Source: Saccharopolyspora ipomoeae (GTDB taxonomy: Bacteria; Actinomycetota; Actinomycetes; Mycobacteriales; Pseudonocardiaceae). From it: 64,000 nt of DNA. The stretch lies in NCBI RefSeq assembly GCF_029952525.1, contig NZ_JASAOF010000020.1:1-64000 (forward strand), read 5' to 3'. The notes under the pieces are model-generated. The model did no database searches and was not told the DNA's origin. It worked only from the letters and a program-made list of their open reading frames with translations. A program made the position numbers and the translations under genes. Positions 51,975-60,358 of the stretch are shown one piece after another. The stretch's first letter is position 1. Each line of letters opens with the position of its first letter.

Positions 51975-52502
51975 TCAGGCCGGCAGGTCGCGGGACTCGC
52001 GCAGGCGCTGCACCAGCGCCCCGACCAGCCGGTCCAGCGCGGCCTCGTCGGTGCCCGGATCGGGCCGGACCTGCAGCTCGATGCCGTTGCGGCCCGGCAC
52101 CTTGCGCTGGATGAACCACGCGCCCCCGCCCGGCAGCTCCCGGTGGTGGCGGGTGCGGATCGAGCGCGTGACGCGCTCGTGCACCACGTCCGGCAACCGC
52201 GACTCGCCGCTCAGCGCCAACCGGCACGGCGCCAGGTCGCGCAGGAACACCGCGCCGTCGATCTGCCGCGTCTCCTCGGCCTCGGTCAAGGTGAGGACGT
52301 CGCCGCCCCAGGTGGCCTTGCTGACCAGGTGCCAGCCGACCCGCCGACCCTCGGGCAGCCACAGACCGAGGTGGGTGGCCACCACCGAGCCCTCCGCGCA
52401 GGGCGCGACCGCCAGGACCTGCTCGTCGGCGTCGAGGCTGCCCGGGAAGTCCTCCGGGACCTCGGCGGTTCCGCCCAGCTTCGCCAGCAGCCTCTTGATC
52501 AC
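51975..52502 (-). CDS. Hypothetical protein coupled to dnaG
   Basis: This 175-aa cytoplasmic protein has strand-rich blocks (VLAVAPCAEGSVVATHLGLWL, VSKATWGGDVLTLTEAE) that could be a PH-like fold, and a charged helical C-terminus. GTG 52502 overlaps the dnaG stop by 4 nt. No established family was recognised, and coupling to primase does not prove a replication role. Confidence 0.75.
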   Translation of the reverse strand: MIKRLLAKLGGTAEVPEDFPGSLDADEQVLAVAPCAEGSVVATHLGLWLPEGRRVGWHLVSKATWGGDVLTLTEAEETRQIDGAVFLRDLAPCRLALSGESRLPDVVHERVTRSIRTRHHRELPGGGAWFIQRKVPGRNGIELQVRPDPGTDEAALDRLVGALVQRLRESRDLPA

Positions 52503-54391
52503 AGCGTGGTTCCCATCGCCTGCTCGAGCAGTGCCTTGCGGTAACCCTCCAGGGCGACCATGTCGCCGAACAGGGCGTTGTACTCCTCGGCGTCCTCCAG
52601 CGGGGACATCCGCTGGACCTTGGACTTGATGTCCGCGATCTGCCTGCTGACCAGGCGTTCCTGCAACCGGGCGATGATCGCTTCCACGTAGCGCGGGTCG
52701 TCCTCGGTCGTCCACTCCAGGACCTCGACCGCCAGCTGCGTGCACAGCCGGGCACCGATCTGGCTCTCGCACCGCTGCGCGACCGCGTCGACCAGAGCGG
52801 CGCCGCTCAGGCCCGAAGCCGTGCCGCCCGCGGCCAGCAGAGCCTTCTGCAGCTCGGCGTAGGCGGGCTCGGTGAAGGCCTCGGCGGGCAGCGAGTCGTA
52901 GAGCGGACCGGCCAGCGCCGGGACCTGCAACGCCGCCTTGATCGCCTCCCGCTGCAGCCAGCGCGGATCGTGCCGCGGCGGCTTCGGCGGGAGCTCGATC
53001 TCCATGCCCAGCGACTGCTGGTTGTCGTCGCGACGCGGGCGGCGCTGCTTGCGCACCGGGGCACCGGAGCTCTCCCGGACCCGCTTGACCACCTGGTTCT
53101 CGTCGTTCCAGCCCGCCCACCAGGCGAGCTTCGCCGCGTAGCCGTCGCGGCTGGCCGGGTCCTTGATCTGGGCGACCAGCGGCACGGTGCGCTTGAGCGC
53201 GGCGACGCGGCCGTCCACCGAGTCCAGGTCGTAGTCGGTGAGCAGGCTGCGGATGGCGAACTCGAACAGCGGCCTGCGGCGGGCCACCAGGTCGCGCACC
53301 GCGGCGTCGCCCTGCGACTCGCGCAGCTCGCACGGGTCCATGTTGTCCGGGGTGATCGCCACGTAGGTCTGGCCGGCGAACTGCTGCTCGCCCTCGAAGG
53401 CCTTCATCGCGGCCTTCTGCCCCGCCTCGTCGCCGTCGAAGGTGAAGATGACCTCGCCTCGGAAGGCGTCGTCGTCCATCATCAGCCGCCGCAGCACCGA
53501 GATGTGCTCGTCGCCGAACGCCGTGCCGCAGGAGGCGACCGCGGTGGGCACGCCCGCCAGGTGCATGGCCATCACGTCGGTGTAGCCCTCGACGACCACG
53601 GCCTGGCGGCGCTTGGCGATCTCCCGCTTGGCCAGGTCGATGCCGAACAGCACCTGCGACTTGTTGAAGATCGGGGTGGCGGAGGTGTTGACGTACTTGG
53701 CCTCGATCGGGTCGTCGTCGAAGATCCGCCGCGCGCCGAAGCCGACCACGTCACCGCCGAGGTCCTTCAGCGGCCACAGCAACCTGCGGTGGAACCGGTC
53801 CATCGGGCCGCGCCGGCCTTCCCGGGAGAGCCCGCACTTGATCAGCTCTTCGACCTCGAAACCCTTGGACAGCAACAGCTTCGTGAGCTTGTCCCAGCCG
53901 CTGGGCGCGAACCCGCAGCCGAAGCGCTGGGCGGCGGCCTCGTCGAAACCGCGCGTGGTCAGGTACTCGCGGGCCGGTTGGGCCTCGGCCGAGCGCAGCT
54001 GCTCGGCGTAGAACTCGGCGGCGATGCGGTGCGCCTCGACCATGCGGGACCGGCTGCCCCGGTCGCGCTTGGGCCCGGGCGCGCCGCCCTCGTACTGGAG
54101 CTGGAGCCCGACCCGGTCGGCCAGCCGCTCCACCGACTCCACGAAGCCGAGGTGCTCGATCTTCATGATGAAGGCGATGACGTCGCCGCCCTCACCGCAG
54201 CCGAAGCAGTGGAAGGTGCCGTGGCTGGGGCGCACGTTGAACGACGGGGTCTTCTCGTCGTGGAACGGGCACAGGCCCTTCTGCGCGCCACCACCGGCGT
54301 TGCGCAGCGCGACGTACTCGCCGACGACGTCGTCGATCCGGTTGCGATCGCGCACCTCGGCGATGTCGCTCTCCCGGATCCTCCCTGCCAC
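52499..54391 (-). CDS. dnaG: DNA primase
   Basis: This 630-aa primase makes RNA primers at the fork. It has the zinc finger CPFHDEKTPSFNV...FHCFGCG near 40-65, and the TOPRIM core with EGYTDVMAMH and FDGDEAGQKAAMKAF near 260-310. The C-terminal helicase-binding part is helical. GTG 54391 sits 7 nt after TAGACT, so the mRNA may be leaderless. The stop overlaps the next gene. Confidence 0.95.
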   Translation of the reverse strand: MAGRIRESDIAEVRDRNRIDDVVGEYVALRNAGGGAQKGLCPFHDEKTPSFNVRPSHGTFHCFGCGEGGDVIAFIMKIEHLGFVESVERLADRVGLQLQYEGGAPGPKRDRGSRSRMVEAHRIAAEFYAEQLRSAEAQPAREYLTTRGFDEAAAQRFGCGFAPSGWDKLTKLLLSKGFEVEELIKCGLSREGRRGPMDRFHRRLLWPLKDLGGDVVGFGARRIFDDDPIEAKYVNTSATPIFNKSQVLFGIDLAKREIAKRRQAVVVEGYTDVMAMHLAGVPTAVASCGTAFGDEHISVLRRLMMDDDAFRGEVIFTFDGDEAGQKAAMKAFEGEQQFAGQTYVAITPDNMDPCELRESQGDAAVRDLVARRRPLFEFAIRSLLTDYDLDSVDGRVAALKRTVPLVAQIKDPASRDGYAAKLAWWAGWNDENQVVKRVRESSGAPVRKQRRPRRDDNQQSLGMEIELPPKPPRHDPRWLQREAIKAALQVPALAGPLYDSLPAEAFTEPAYAELQKALLAAGGTASGLSGAALVDAVAQRCESQIGARLCTQLAVEVLEWTTEDDPRYVEAIIARLQERLVSRQIADIKSKVQRMSPLEDAEEYNALFGDMVALEGYRKALLEQAMGTTL

Positions 54392-54461
54392 GTCACCCAG
54401 TCTAGGGCCAAGGCGATCGAACACGACCGGGTGGCCGCCCGGATGCGGCAGAATCGATCGC

Positions 54462-55349
54462 GTGAGCCCCGACACCAGCACCCTCGCCGCCGAGTTCGAC
54501 CGGCACCGCAGCCGCTTGGTCGGGCTCGGCTACCGGCTGACCGGACGACTCACCGACGCCGAGGACGCGGTGCAGGACGCGTGGCTGCGGCTCGCCGACA
54601 GCGATCCCGGCGAGATCCGCGACCTCGGCGCCTGGCTGACCACGGTCGTGAGCCGGTTGTGCCTGGACCGGATGCGCTCGGCAGCGGTGCGGCGGGAGAG
54701 CTACGTCGGGCCGTGGCTGCCGGAACCGCTGGTGAGCGCGGTGGATTCGGATCCGGGCGACATCGTGGCCGGGCAGGACGACCTGCGGATGGCGGCGATG
54801 CGGGTGCTGCACGAGCTGCCGCCGGACCAGCGGCTCGCGCTGGTGCTGCACGACGGTTTCGAGGTGCCCTTCGCCGAGATCGCCGAGGTGCTGGGCTGCG
54901 GCGTTCCGACCGCGCGCCAGCACGCCTCGCGGGCGCGCAGGGCGATGGCCGACGCCGCCCCGCCGGAGCGGGTGCCGCTGCCGGAGCAGCAGCGGGTGAT
55001 GGAGGAGTTCCTGACCGCGGTGGCGGCCGCGGACCTGGCCGCCGTCACCCGGCTGCTGCACCCGACTGCCGCCGTCTACGGCGACAGCGGCGGCAAGGCC
55101 CGCACCGCGCGCCGTCCCGTCGTCGGCGCCGAGAAGGTGGCGCGCTTCGCCGTCGGGCTCATCGAGAAGTACGGCGCCGAACTGGTCACCTCGGCCCGCC
55201 CGGTGCTGGTCAACGGCGACTTAGGGCTGCTGTTCCCGGGCACTCCCGAAACGGGTCCCCGGGTGTTCGCGCTGACCGTCCGCGAAGGGCGGACGGCCGA
55301 GGTGTTCGACATCGTCAACCCCGACAAGCTCACCCACGTCGAGTTCTAG
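54462..55349 (+). CDS. sigJ: ECF sigma factor, SigJ/ECF41 type with SnoaL-like tail
   Basis: This 295-aa protein has sigma region 2 (DAEDAVQDAWLRLAD) near 35 and region 4 (LPPDQRLALVLHDGFEVPFAEIAEVLGCGVPTARQHASRARRA) near 115-160. A SnoaL-like C-terminal domain follows (EEFLTAVAAADLAAVTRLLH, the ECF41 sign). No separate anti-sigma is needed in this class, because the tail itself modulates activity. GTG 54462 lies shortly after GAAT, so a leaderless mRNA is possible. It is divergent from dnaG. Confidence 0.9.
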   Translation: MSPDTSTLAAEFDRHRSRLVGLGYRLTGRLTDAEDAVQDAWLRLADSDPGEIRDLGAWLTTVVSRLCLDRMRSAAVRRESYVGPWLPEPLVSAVDSDPGDIVAGQDDLRMAAMRVLHELPPDQRLALVLHDGFEVPFAEIAEVLGCGVPTARQHASRARRAMADAAPPERVPLPEQQRVMEEFLTAVAAADLAAVTRLLHPTAAVYGDSGGKARTARRPVVGAEKVARFAVGLIEKYGAELVTSARPVLVNGDLGLLFPGTPETGPRVFALTVREGRTAEVFDIVNPDKLTHVEF

Positions 55350-55365
55350 GGTCTCGACCGGCGGG

Positions 55366-56433
55366 TCACCGGCCGAGCTCGGGCAGCAAGTACGCGGCAC
55401 CGCAGGACTCCGCGAGAGCGGGGCCGAACAGGGCGGCCGGGGTGTGCGCGCCGGGCCGTCCCTCGCCGTCCAGCAGTCGCCGGGCGATCTCCGCGGGTAC
55501 TGCTCCGGTGTACTCCTGCGCGTCGCCCAAGCGCAGCCAGCCTTCTCGGGTCTCGCCGTTCGCCCAGGTCACGACGGCGTGCCCCCAGGAGTGATCGCGC
55601 GGGCGCTCCTTCGCCCTGACGCGCACCCGTGCGAGACGGCGTGTGGCGAACGAGCGCAGCCGCTCCCATCGCATGAGGGCGCTCAGGGCGGGCATCATCG
55701 CTCGGATCAGCGGCGATGACGGCGCTTCGCTGCTCGCTGAGAGCACGTGGCGGGCACCGCTCGCCCGGTGCGCCGCGAGCAGTTCACCCGCGGGCATGCT
55801 CGCGGTGGTGACCTGCGCTCCGTCCGGCAGGGTCAGGCGCACCGCGTCGCTGAAGATCGGCACGGGCACCAAGCGGCCGTCGGTGATCCGGCGGCCGCGG
55901 AGGCTGCCCAGGAGCGTTCCGATCAAGGCTTCTCCGGCGGTGCCCTCCTCCATCGCGATCGAGGGCACCATGTCGACGCGGACCCGGAACGGCGCGGGTC
56001 GGCCCTCGCACAGCTTCGCCACGACGCTCTCGGTGGCGGTGACGCCGAACCCGGCTCCGGTGACCAGCGCATGACCCGCCTGCGTCGCCGCGTCGTGCAT
56101 CGCGTACACGGCGGAGAGCGCTTCGACATCGTTGGCCAGGTCGATGTAGTGGCTGCCGGTGGCGCGGCAGGCGTCGATCACCTCGGGGGCCGTTGTGGTG
56201 AACGGTCCGACCGCGTTGATGACCACGGCGGGGTGTTGCCGCCGGATTTCCGCGACGGCAGCCGCGAAGGTGGGCGCCAGCAGCGTTTCGCTGCCGGTCG
56301 GCCGGGCCGCGGTGCGCAGGCGGTTCGGGTCCCGGCCGACGAGGACGGCCGTCAGGCCCAGCCGGGCGAGTTGTGCCGCGATCTCGCGGCCGCTGCGCCC
56401 GGTGCCGCCGAGCACCCAGATCTGTGCGGTCAT
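55366..56433 (-). CDS. Saccharopine dehydrogenase-type NAD(P)-binding protein
   Basis: This 355-aa protein has an N-terminal Rossmann fold (LGGTGRSGREIAAQL near 8-22) with VINAVGPF and CRATGSHYIDLANDVE, the sac_dehydrogenase pattern, and an extended C-terminal domain. Such proteins include trans-acting enoyl reductases and lysine pathway enzymes, and the function is not decided here. It ends 16 bp from the convergent sigma gene and lies downstream of the oxidoreductase on the same strand. Confidence 0.85.
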   Translation of the reverse strand: MTAQIWVLGGTGRSGREIAAQLARLGLTAVLVGRDPNRLRTAARPTGSETLLAPTFAAAVAEIRRQHPAVVINAVGPFTTTAPEVIDACRATGSHYIDLANDVEALSAVYAMHDAATQAGHALVTGAGFGVTATESVVAKLCEGRPAPFRVRVDMVPSIAMEEGTAGEALIGTLLGSLRGRRITDGRLVPVPIFSDAVRLTLPDGAQVTTASMPAGELLAAHRASGARHVLSASSEAPSSPLIRAMMPALSALMRWERLRSFATRRLARVRVRAKERPRDHSWGHAVVTWANGETREGWLRLGDAQEYTGAVPAEIARRLLDGEGRPGAHTPAALFGPALAESCGAAYLLPELGR

Positions 56434-56476
56434 TCGGAGGGCTCCTTGCGATCGAGTGCCAGGCCGGAGCCGACGG

Positions 56477-57409
56477 TCAGCCGGTGGTGATGACGAGCTT
56501 GCCGCCCTTGGGCGTGCCCTCGCGCTCGAGCTCGGTGAGCGCCTCGATGGCCCCGGTGAGCGGCACCGTTCGGGCGACCGGGACGCGCAGCGCGTCGCGT
56601 CCGGCGGCGCGCGCGACCTCCTCGATGTCCGCCGTGACGGGCCTGGCGATCAAGACGTGGTACGGGCCCGGCAGTGCGCTCCTGGCCATGCTCGCGGGTG
56701 TGGGGTGGATGCCGACGATGCGTCCGCCCGGCTTGAGCATCTTCTTCGCCGCGTCGACCGGGAGCGTGTCGGCGGTGTCGACGACGAGGTCGAATCGGCC
56801 GTTGAGCGCCGTCGGGTCGAAGCCGAACTCGACGATCGGGTCGAGGCCGAGGTGGCGGGCGTCGTGCGTGGCCGGGTTGCGGCAGCTGCCTCCCACCGAG
56901 GCGCCGTGCGCCAGTGCGATCTGTGCGGCGGATCGGCCGACTCCGCCGAGGCAGCCGTTGATGAAGACCGCTTGCCCGGGTTGCAGCTTTCCCGTCTTGA
57001 GCACGGCCTGGAGGGCGGTGAGGCCCACGGTCGGGATGGCGGCCGCCTCCTCGAAGGAGAGGTTCGCGGGCTTGGTCACCACCCCCTTCTCCTCGGCCAG
57101 GACCATCTCGGCGAATGCACCGGACGCCTTGATCGACGCCCCGCCGAGCACTTCGTCACCGACGGCGAGCCGAGTGGCGCCCTCGCCGACGGCCTCGACG
57201 ACGCCTGCGAAGTCGTAGCCCAGCCCGCGCGGGAACTTCCGCCCGGTCACCACCTTCATGGCTCCGTTGCGGACGCCCCAGTCCATCGGGTTGGCCGCGG
57301 CCGCCCGCACGCGGACGAGAACCTCACCCGGACCGGGACGAGCCGGTTCGAACTCCTCCAGGCGCAGGACCTCGGGGCCGCCGTACTGGTGGTACTGGAT
57401 GCGCTTCAT
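56477..57409 (-). CDS. NADP-dependent zinc-free alcohol dehydrogenase/quinone oxidoreductase
   Basis: This 310-aa medium-chain reductase has KRIQYHQYGGPEVL start, the AAAANPMDWGVRNG loop, GYDFAGVVEAVG, and nucleotide-binding INGCLGGVGRSAAQIA near 145. No zinc-binding cysteines are present. ATG 57409 follows GGAGGT. It diverges from the TetR gene across three palindromes, so it is probably its regulated target. Confidence 0.9.
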   Translation of the reverse strand: MKRIQYHQYGGPEVLRLEEFEPARPGPGEVLVRVRAAAANPMDWGVRNGAMKVVTGRKFPRGLGYDFAGVVEAVGEGATRLAVGDEVLGGASIKASGAFAEMVLAEEKGVVTKPANLSFEEAAAIPTVGLTALQAVLKTGKLQPGQAVFINGCLGGVGRSAAQIALAHGASVGGSCRNPATHDARHLGLDPIVEFGFDPTALNGRFDLVVDTADTLPVDAAKKMLKPGGRIVGIHPTPASMARSALPGPYHVLIARPVTADIEEVARAAGRDALRVPVARTVPLTGAIEALTELEREGTPKGGKLVITTG

Positions 57410-57427
57410 CGTGACCTCCACCCACTG

Positions 57428-57508
57428 ATGTCATCCGATGACATGACTCTAGCACCGATGTCATCGGATGACATCGCAGCGAACCGAGAGCCGTGTCACG
57501 AGGTGACA
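57428..57508. promoter_or_regulatory. Three TetR operators in the divergent promoter
   Basis: Sites are 57428-57444 (ATGTCATC-C-GATGACAT), 57457-57475 (GATGTCATC-G-GATGACATC) and 57494-57508 (TGTCAC-GAG-GTGACA). The first two are perfect dyads and the third has shorter arms. TAGACT at 57514-57519, 6 nt before the TetR ATG, looks like its -10, with site 3 just upstream of it. Confidence 0.85.
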
Positions 57509-57525
57509 TCACCTAGACTCGCCGC

Positions 57526-58092
57526 ATGGGACGATGGAAGCCCGGGGCACGCGACAGGCTTCGCGAAGCCGCGCTGTCGCTCTACCTGGAACGCGGCTTC
57601 GAGCAGACGATGGTGGCGGACGTGGCCGAACGTGCGGGCGTCACCGCCCGCACGTTCTTCCGGTACTTCGCCGACAAGCGCGAAGTCCTCTTCGACGATT
57701 CCTCCGTCCTGGAAGAGAAGTCGCTGGCCGCACTCGACGGGCTGCCGGCCACGACGTCAGCGCTGGACGCCGTCGCGGCCGTGCTCGACACCGTGGCCCA
57801 GATGGTCGGCGACGACCGCGAGCTCGCCCGCAAGCGCCAAACCGTGATCATGGCCAACGCCGACCTCCGCGAACGCGAGTTGATCAAGCTCACGTCGCTG
57901 TCCGCAGCCCTGGCCGACAAGCTGCGACAACGAGGCGTCGGCGACATCGAGGCCAGCCTCGCCGCCGAGACCAGCGTCGCGGTCTTCCGAGTCGCCTTCT
58001 CGCGATGGGTCACCGCCCCCGAGAACCACGACCTCCGCGACCTCCTCCGCGAGACGTTGGACCGCCTGCGGACCCTGACCGCCGACCGCTGA
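57526..58092 (+). CDS. TetR-family regulator
   Basis: This 188-aa protein has its HTH at residues 8-55 (LREAALSLYLERGFEQTMVADVAERAGVTARTFFRYFADKREVLF) and a helical ligand domain. ATG 57526 closely follows the TAGACT element, so the mRNA may be leaderless. It probably represses itself and the divergent oxidoreductase through the three palindromes. Confidence 0.9.
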   Translation: MGRWKPGARDRLREAALSLYLERGFEQTMVADVAERAGVTARTFFRYFADKREVLFDDSSVLEEKSLAALDGLPATTSALDAVAAVLDTVAQMVGDDRELARKRQTVIMANADLRERELIKLTSLSAALADKLRQRGVGDIEASLAAETSVAVFRVAFSRWVTAPENHDLRDLLRETLDRLRTLTADR

Positions 58093-58116
58093 GCGACCCA
58101 CGCCCGCTCACTCCAC

Positions 58117-58683
58117 CTACGGCATCGGGACCTTGCACGCCTCGCCGCTGGTGAAGCCCTGGGCCGTGAGGCCGAGGGCGTGGTTGAAGCGGGTGCGCTG
58201 GTTCTCCAAGGCGATCATGTGGGTCAGCTCGACCACGCCCTTGTGGCCGAGGCGCCGGTCGAGTTCGGCGACCTGCTCGTCGGTGACCTGCATGGGCTGC
58301 TCGGTCATGGCGTCGGCGTAAGCGAGGACGAGCTTCTCCACCTCGGAGTAGGAGTCCGAGTCCTGGTAGTCGTCGATGTGCTTGAGCCGTTCGACGTCCA
58401 GGCCGTCGTTGCGCTGCAGCATGACGCCGAAGTCCACGCACCAGGAGCAGCCGATCTTGGTGGCCACCTTGTAGATCGCCAGCTCGCGCAGGTTCGCGGG
58501 CAAGGTCGTGGCGGCCTTCTCCACCGCCATCTCCGACACGCCGGCGGCCATGAGCAGGCCCTGGTGGTGGGCGACCACGGCCAGCGGGTCCAGCACCGCG
58601 CCGTAGCGGCGCCGGGAGAACTTGTAGGTGAGCCTGGTCAGCAGGTTCGCTTCGCTGGTCGGCACGCCCGGAATGCGCGGCAT
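58117..58683 (-). CDS. Carboxymuconolactone decarboxylase / AhpD-like protein
   Basis: This 188-aa protein has the CMD fold with the AhpD-type CxxC and downstream His/Asp (KIGCSWCVDFGVML near 77-90). This suggests a thiol peroxidase or alkylhydroperoxidase accessory, not a lactone decarboxylase. Its start is preceded by GGAGGGAGAG. It converges with the TetR gene. Confidence 0.87.
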   Translation of the reverse strand: MPRIPGVPTSEANLLTRLTYKFSRRRYGAVLDPLAVVAHHQGLLMAAGVSEMAVEKAATTLPANLRELAIYKVATKIGCSWCVDFGVMLQRNDGLDVERLKHIDDYQDSDSYSEVEKLVLAYADAMTEQPMQVTDEQVAELDRRLGHKGVVELTHMIALENQRTRFNHALGLTAQGFTSGEACKVPMP

Positions 58684-58788
58684 CTGCTCTCTCCCTCCTC
58701 GTCACCCCGGCTCTCGGGGTTCGTCACCGGAGTGACGAGACGGGATCGCGAAGCGTGACAGTCCGGGCTCGGATCAGCCCCGCCCGGA

Positions 58789-59877
58789 TCAGCTCGGATC
58801 GGTGATGCGGGCCAGGAAGTAGAGCGCGCCGCTGTCGCGGTGGCGGACCAGGAACAGGAACGGGCGGTCGATCTCGACGCGGACCGGGTCGGGTTCGCGG
58901 ACGACGGCGGTCAGCCGCATCATCATCGCCGTCGCCGCCGCTCCTTCCAGGCCCGCTTCGTCGACGTCGAGGACCGCCTCGTGCAGGACCTCCGAGACCC
59001 GCAGCGACCGGTCGGTGAGCGGGGTGAAGTCGGCGGCGGGCGTGAACAGGTCGTGCACGCCCAGCGCGCCGAGGGGTTCGGTGAGCTCGGCTCCGCCGGT
59101 GACCTTGAAGCGCGGCATCAGCAGCTCGACCTTGCGCTGCTCCACCGCCCCGAGCAGGCCGGACAGCCGCGCGGCGTCGAGACCGGCTTCGGCGGTGGCC
59201 AGGTCCTCGTCAGGCAGCAGGGCGATCGCCTCCACTCCCCCGGCGGCCGGGATCGCGACGGCCTGCCAGCCGTCGGTGGCGGCGTGGCCGAGGGTCCGCG
59301 AGGCCGTCATGGTGGGCACGTCGCGGTCGCCGTCGGGCGCGTGGAACGGGTGCGGGGCCGTCTTGGTCTCCTCGAACGCCTCCTTCCAGGAGACCTTCAG
59401 GTAGAGGGCGTTGACCAGGGCCGCGACGGTCTGCGGGTGGACCGATCCGGCGGGCAGCAGCTCGGGGATGAGGTCGCGGGTGGTCTCGGCGACGTCGGCG
59501 TTGATGAGCTTGCGGGCCGCCTCCGGGTCGTCGCGGAACGGGGCGTTGCGCACCGCGCTGCCCGGCCAGTCCTGGAGCGCGAGCCGGTAGGAGTCCTCGA
59601 CGGGCAGCTCGGCGTGCGCCCAGAGGGTGTTGGCGACGGCCAGCACCGGCTGCTCACCGGAGGCCGCGGTCAGCTCCGCGGACGCGCCGAGCAGTTCCAG
59701 CAGGGTCGCCGGTTCGTCGCGCAGCGCGCCGACCAGCTCCTGCCTGGTGCGGCCGCCGGTGGCGGTGGCGGCGAGCCCGAGCGCGCTGCTCACCGAGTAC
59801 GGCGACCAGCAGAAGGTCTTCGTCGGCGGTGGAGCCAGGCACTCGTGCAGGGCCAGGGCGAAGTCGAGGTGGTTCAC
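58789..59877 (-). CDS. Serpin-family protease inhibitor
   Basis: This 362-aa protein has the serpin shutter (NTLWA, FCWSPYSVSSALGLAATATGG), DVPTMTAS, and the C-terminal signature VEIDRPFLFLVRHRDSGALYFLARI. The reactive loop begins about residue 308: DEAGLEGAAATA shows the small-residue hinge of inhibitory serpins, although P14 is Leu in place of Thr/Ser. Counting from P17 Glu puts P1 near Thr in RLTAVV. There is no signal peptide, so it acts inside the cell. Serpins are rare in bacteria. Confidence 0.88.
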   Translation of the reverse strand: MNHLDFALALHECLAPPPTKTFCWSPYSVSSALGLAATATGGRTRQELVGALRDEPATLLELLGASAELTAASGEQPVLAVANTLWAHAELPVEDSYRLALQDWPGSAVRNAPFRDDPEAARKLINADVAETTRDLIPELLPAGSVHPQTVAALVNALYLKVSWKEAFEETKTAPHPFHAPDGDRDVPTMTASRTLGHAATDGWQAVAIPAAGGVEAIALLPDEDLATAEAGLDAARLSGLLGAVEQRKVELLMPRFKVTGGAELTEPLGALGVHDLFTPAADFTPLTDRSLRVSEVLHEAVLDVDEAGLEGAAATAMMMRLTAVVREPDPVRVEIDRPFLFLVRHRDSGALYFLARITDPS

Positions 59878-59996
59878 GTCCGCAGGGCTCCGTTCCGCGT
59901 CGAGGGGGCTCGGGCTTGATCCCGAGTCTGCCAGAGCGCGGAGGTCGGACCGGCCTGCGAACGCCGCCGGTTCCTAGCCGGTTTTCCCGTTCCGCC

Positions 59997-60182
59997 TCAG
60001 CGGAGGGACTCCTCGATGTCGCTGAGCCCCATGAGGCGGAGTTCCTGGGCGATGTACTCGGCCGCCCGCTGGCCGGCGGGGTCCTGCCAGCGGAGGTCCT
60101 TGATCCAATCGGCGAGGTTGTCGGCGTTGACGTACGGCTCTCCACCGACGACGAGCTTCTGGATGTAGTGCCGGTTGCGCAT
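59997..60182 (-). CDS. Small hypothetical protein
   Basis: This 61-aa protein has Tyr/Asp/Gln-rich helices (NADNLADWIKDLRW, RAAEYIAQELRLMGLSDIEE). GAGGAG lies 8 nt before ATG 60182, which supports it. No family was recognised. It lies between the serpin and dGTPase genes on the same strand. Confidence 0.7.
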   Translation of the reverse strand: MRNRHYIQKLVVGGEPYVNADNLADWIKDLRWQDPAGQRAAEYIAQELRLMGLSDIEESLR

Positions 60183-60358
60183 TCGGGGTCTCCTCGCGGC
60201 CCGGCGTCGGGGGAACGACGGGCCGCCGCCGCTCGGCTCGGGGTGCCGCGCGGTACGGGGATCAGGGCACAGTGCCGCCGGCAGAACCGCCGGACGCCAC
60301 TCTGGGTAAGGATTGTCCCCGACGAAGCGAGATCCATTCACCCCCATTCGGATTAACG

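Noticed and set aside
52970-55594. Very long plus-strand open frame of 874 codons opposite dnaG
   Set aside because: It is the antisense shadow of dnaG and part of the sigma gene: residues are Arg/Gly/Ala/Val-rich, there is no start with a ribosome site, and the minus strand carries clear primase motifs.
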